Position numbers and translations under genes: made by a program
Shown: piece after piece, positions 3,653-6,209 of the stretch
How the letters are laid out: every line of letters starts with the position of its first letter
Position numbering within the stretch: the stretch's first letter is position 1
The notes under the pieces: model-generated
Told to the model about the DNA's origin: nothing
What the model saw: only the letters and a program-made list of their open reading frames with translations
The model's database searches: none
Origin: Candidatus Woesearchaeota archaeon
GTDB lineage: Archaea; Nanobdellota; Nanobdellia; Woesearchaeales; UBA10216
Assembly: GCA_023269295.1 (NCBI GenBank)
Contig: JAHFTU010000082.1
Span: forward strand, 1-6,209
Length of the DNA: 6,209 nt
Reading direction: 5' to 3'

Positions 3653-4948
3653 ATGACAGCCGCAAAACTTGAGCGCGCGCGGGGAACAAGGGACTTTTCG
3701 GGTGGGGAGGCCCTGCAGAGGCAGCGGATAGTTGCAACCCTGCAGAGGGTGTTTGAGCTCTATGGCTACAACCCGCTTGAGACGCCAATACTTGAAAGGT
3801 TCGAGACCCTCGCTTCCAAGTATGCCGGGGGAGAGGAGATTCTGAAGGAAACTTTCAGGCTGAAAGACCAAGGAGACAGGGAGCTTGGGCTGCGCTACGA
3901 CCTCACCGTGCCAATGTGCCGCTTTATCGCAACCAATCCGAATCTCAAGATGCCGTTCAAGAGGTACCAGATTGGCGAGGTCTTCAGGGACGGGCCGCTG
4001 AAAATCGGGAGATACAGGGAGTTTGCGCAGTGCGACGTTGACATTGTAGGAGTGAAGTCAATGGCTGCAGATGCGGAAATGGTGGAAATTGCGCAGGACG
4101 TGTTTGAGAAGATGCAGCTTGGCGTTGTCATAAAAGTCAATAATCGCAAGCTCCTGAACGGAATCCTGGCAGCCGCAGGGATAAAATCTGAGAAGGCCGA
4201 AACCACAATACTGACGCTTGACAAACTTGAAAAACTGGGAGCGGCGGTGGTTGAAAAAGAGCTAATCAATAAGGGCACTTCGGCTGCTGCAATCAAAAAG
4301 CTCACGCAACTCATAACAATGAAAGGCAGCAGCACAGAAAAGATGAGAAAGCTGAAAAGCGAAATCAGCAGCGATGAAGGAAAAGACGGATTGAAAGAGC
4401 TGCAGGAGCTGTTCAGCAGCCTTGAAGATTCCGAAAATGCCGAGTTTGACCCGTCGCTGGCAAGGGGACTTGCTTATTACACTGGCACAGTGTTTGAGGT
4501 GTTCCTGAAAAATTCTGAAATAAAATCGGCTGTTGCAGCCGGAGGGCGCTACGATAACATGATTGGCAACTTTGTCGGCTCTGGAAGGGAGTATCCTGCT
4601 GTTGGAATATCATTTGGCCTGGACATCATTGAAGACGCGCTCGGCATGCTTGGGAAAGACGGAAGGAAAACAACAACAGTCGCTTATGTCATGCCAATAA
4701 AAGTTGTTGCGGAGGCCAAGAAAATTGCAAGCCAGCTCAGGAAAAATGGCATAAACACGGACATTGACATGAATAACCGGGATATCAAGAAAAACCTTGA
4801 ATACGCTGCTGCTGCCGGAATCCCCTACGCTGTTTTCGTTGGAGAGAAGGAAATCAAAGAAGGCAAAATAACCCTGAGGAGCATGAAGACAGGGAAAGAA
4901 GAAATTGTCACGCTTGCAGAGGCATTAAACATTCTTAGAGCAGATTAA
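3653..4948 (+). CDS. hisS: Histidyl-tRNA synthetase
   Basis: A complete 431-residue class II synthetase that charges tRNA-His with histidine using ATP. Visible parts: GTRDF (11-15); motif 1 around GYNPLETPILERFET (38-52); motif 2, FRDGPLKIGRYREFAQCD (111-128), with R112 and the Q126-D130 pocket; an insertion domain of about 165-260 rich in Lys and Glu; the histidine-binding motif ARGLAYYTGTVFE (270-282), whose R271 is the catalytic arginine equivalent; motif 3, AAGGRYDN (295-302) to GISFGLDII (318-326); and a C-terminal anticodon-binding domain from about 342, which distinguishes it from HisZ. The motif 3 arginine aligns with I325. The ATG at 3653 lies five bases after the hisG stop, with GAGG or GGGAG (3637-3643) as ribosome binding site, so it is co-transcribed with the HisG-like gene. 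Confidence 0.96.
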   Translation: MTAAKLERARGTRDFSGGEALQRQRIVATLQRVFELYGYNPLETPILERFETLASKYAGGEEILKETFRLKDQGDRELGLRYDLTVPMCRFIATNPNLKMPFKRYQIGEVFRDGPLKIGRYREFAQCDVDIVGVKSMAADAEMVEIAQDVFEKMQLGVVIKVNNRKLLNGILAAAGIKSEKAETTILTLDKLEKLGAAVVEKELINKGTSAAAIKKLTQLITMKGSSTEKMRKLKSEISSDEGKDGLKELQELFSSLEDSENAEFDPSLARGLAYYTGTVFEVFLKNSEIKSAVAAGGRYDNMIGNFVGSGREYPAVGISFGLDIIEDALGMLGKDGRKTTTVAYVMPIKVVAEAKKIASQLRKNGINTDIDMNNRDIKKNLEYAAAAGIPYAVFVGEKEIKEGKITLRSMKTGKEEIVTLAEALNILRAD

Positions 4949-4959
4949 AAAATATAGAT

Positions 4960-4974
4960 TAAACTTTTTAAACT
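4960..4974 (+). promoter_or_regulatory. TATA box for the 158-residue hypothetical gene
   Basis: AAACTTTTTAAACTC is centred about 27 bases before the ATG at 4995. No Shine-Dalgarno sequence is present, so this predicts a leaderless transcript separate from hisS, whose stop is 46 bases upstream. Confidence 0.5.
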
Positions 4975-4994
4975 CATCCAAATCCCCAGCCTTC

Positions 4995-5471
4995 ATGTAT
5001 GCTACAACCCTTATCCAGCGGGCTATGGATAACCCAGAAATTGACGGGCTTCTTCTTGGAAAAGAAGTGCCTGGCCTGGAGATTAACGGCGCCGCTTACA
5101 ATTTCGGCCAAAAAACGCAGTTCCTGTCAGAATTTTTCCCTGCTATGGCGAAGAATGGAATGCGGGCAGAAGTTCTTCGTGCTTCAAGTGACCAGTATAT
5201 GAACGTTTTTTGGATCCTGAAAAAAGGCTTCTGGCTGTGCGGCGTTTACTTAAACCATCCCGAGCGTATGGCAACAATTGTGGCAATGACCCATTTCCCC
5301 GGGCACAGCTTTTACGGTCTAGACTTTATTGCGGAAAAACTTGATTTGAAAGAAATCGATACCAAAGGGCTTGAAGGGCTTTTGGCGGAAAGGGCAGCCG
5401 ATATGCTAAACACAATCCCAAAGCAGAAGCATACTGGCCAAAAAAGAATACTTGTGCTCGGAGACGACTAG
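4995..5471 (+). CDS. Hypothetical protein, 158 residues
   Basis: I do not recognise this protein. It looks soluble and mixed alpha/beta: a helix at the start (YATTLIQRAMDN), hydrophobic strand-like segments around 71-86 (VFWILKKGFW, LCGVYL) and 91-98, a His-containing stretch THFPGHSFYGLDF (99-111), a helix at 124-141, and a basic then acidic tail ending in ILVLGDD. H100, H104 and D110 might form a site, but no known motif matches. There is no signal peptide; the hydrophobic segment at 71-86 is interrupted by lysines and is not a convincing membrane span. The start is fixed by TATA spacing (leaderless) and by the lack of an upstream alternative. It ends 10 bases before the convergent map stop codon. 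Codon use resembles hisS, so it looks native. The overlapping 67-residue plus-strand ORF is a shadow. Confidence 0.8.
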   Translation: MYATTLIQRAMDNPEIDGLLLGKEVPGLEINGAAYNFGQKTQFLSEFFPAMAKNGMRAEVLRASSDQYMNVFWILKKGFWLCGVYLNHPERMATIVAMTHFPGHSFYGLDFIAEKLDLKEIDTKGLEGLLAERAADMLNTIPKQKHTGQKRILVLGDD

Positions 5472-5481
5472 GCAAACCGCG

Positions 5482-6209
5482 CTAATCTTCTGCTGCAGTC
5501 AAAATCATACAGCCGCCTTTCTTTACGAGAATCGTCTTCTCAGCCTGGCTGACCAGCCCTTTTGCTTCCTCTATCAATGGAGGGAAGCTTTGGATGATGC
5601 GCTGCTGCCCAAGAACCTTCAGCGCAAGCGCAACCTTGATTGCTGGAAATTCCTTCAGAAGCCAGCGCTTTGCAAAAGGCATCTTCTCAAATCCCCGGAT
5701 TTTCTCAAGGATTTTCCTCACGCTCGCATCCCTTGCCTGCCTGTCAGACAGCTGCATGAAAACCTCAGCGTTTGAGGACTCGTAAATGATGCCCTTGCCT
5801 GCGGTTGCGAAAGGCTCAATTGCAATGACCTCATTTTCCTGCAGTGCTGTCTTGTCGCCGTTGTCAAAGTTCGGCACTGTCGGCTTTGTGTGAATCTCAA
5901 ACTTGCCAAGGCCGTGACCGCTGAGGTTGCGGATGGGGGAAAAGCCGTACGATGCAATCGTTTCCTTTATGACCCTGCCAATCTCGCCAGCTGTTACTCC
6001 GGCTTTGACTATTTTTATGGCCTCGCCAAGAGCTTTTTCCGATGCGGCAACCAGTTCTGCATTCCTGCCGCCCAGGTCAACTGTCGTTGCGTTGTCGCCC
6101 ATTGCGCCGTTAAAGCAGGCGCCAACATCAAGCTTGCACACCTGCGCTTCCAGAATCGTGCTGTCATCGGCAGCCGGGCAGTAGTGCGCAGCGATGTGGT
6201 CAACAGAAA
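5482..6209 (-). CDS. map: Methionine aminopeptidase, type II (N-terminus cut by window edge)
   Basis: The frame stays open to the right edge, beyond the first in-window start-like codon, giving 241 whole codons. It removes the initiator methionine from nascent proteins in the cytosol. Residues, counted from the first whole codon: substrate His H8 in IAAHY; metal ligands D27 in KLDVG, D38 in MGDNATT, H98 in SGHGLG, E131 in IAIEPFAT and E223 in SQAEKT; and H106 in EIHTKPTVPN. The set is complete, so it should be active. The helical stretch SVRKILEKIRG to FPPLIEE (about 162-192, MPFAKRWLL included) is the type II insertion, the form found in archaea and eukaryotes. The C-terminal motif has Lys where AEHT is usual (AEKT). 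About 50 N-terminal residues are missing, judged from the usual length near 295. It converges with the upstream hypothetical gene. Confidence 0.96.
   Translation of the reverse strand, partial: SVDHIAAHYCPAADDSTILEAQVCKLDVGACFNGAMGDNATTVDLGGRNAELVAASEKALGEAIKIVKAGVTAGEIGRVIKETIASYGFSPIRNLSGHGLGKFEIHTKPTVPNFDNGDKTALQENEVIAIEPFATAGKGIIYESSNAEVFMQLSDRQARDASVRKILEKIRGFEKMPFAKRWLLKEFPAIKVALALKVLGQQRIIQSFPPLIEEAKGLVSQAEKTILVKKGGCMILTAAED

Noticed and set aside
5718..6203. ORFs in other frames across the map gene
   Set aside because: They overlap a frame carrying all catalytic residues of methionine aminopeptidase and have no independent support.

Overview
The window looks archaeal, probably from a small-genome (DPANN-like) lineage; the lineage call is inference. 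Evidence: textbook TATA/BRE promoters about 26-27 bases upstream of leaderless starts, GGTGAT-type ribosome binding sites complementary to an archaeal 16S tail, an archaeal-type histidyl-tRNA synthetase, and a type II methionine aminopeptidase. Coding density is high, and three intergenic regions carry more secondary structure than spacers normally do.

Left part (1-1745): an AT-rich DUF3800 gene on the plus strand converges with a minus-strand gene of unknown family that has a hydrophobic C-terminal tail. Between them lies a strong candidate for an undescribed minus-strand non-coding RNA (about 757-868). It has its own TATA box, a closing 10-bp stem, an inner 10-bp hairpin that is continuous only on the minus strand, and a U-rich end antisense to the DUF3800 stop codon.

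Middle part (1746-2670): a VapBC toxin-antitoxin pair (ribbon-helix-helix antitoxin, PIN-domain toxin, 4-base overlap). Its promoter has four GTTAAAC repeats and a quasi-palindrome centred on the predicted transcription start. It is followed by a roughly 185-base leader with three strong hairpins ending just before the Shine-Dalgarno sequence, which is unusual for an archaeal vapBC.

Right-middle part (2671-4948): a strong promoter, a short structured region with a possible 21-residue ORF, a tRNA-His(GTG)-like gene with several non-canonical positions, a HisG-like protein whose start appears to be lost through a one-base frameshift, and hisS. The tRNA-like element lies 26 bases before the HisG-like start with no promoter between, so a histidine cluster tRNA-hisG-hisS may be one transcript. 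The tRNA could then be a source of HisRS-dependent regulation or a tRNA mimic.

Right edge (4949-6209): a leaderless gene of unknown function converges, 10 bases apart, on a minus-strand map gene that runs off the window at its N-terminal end.
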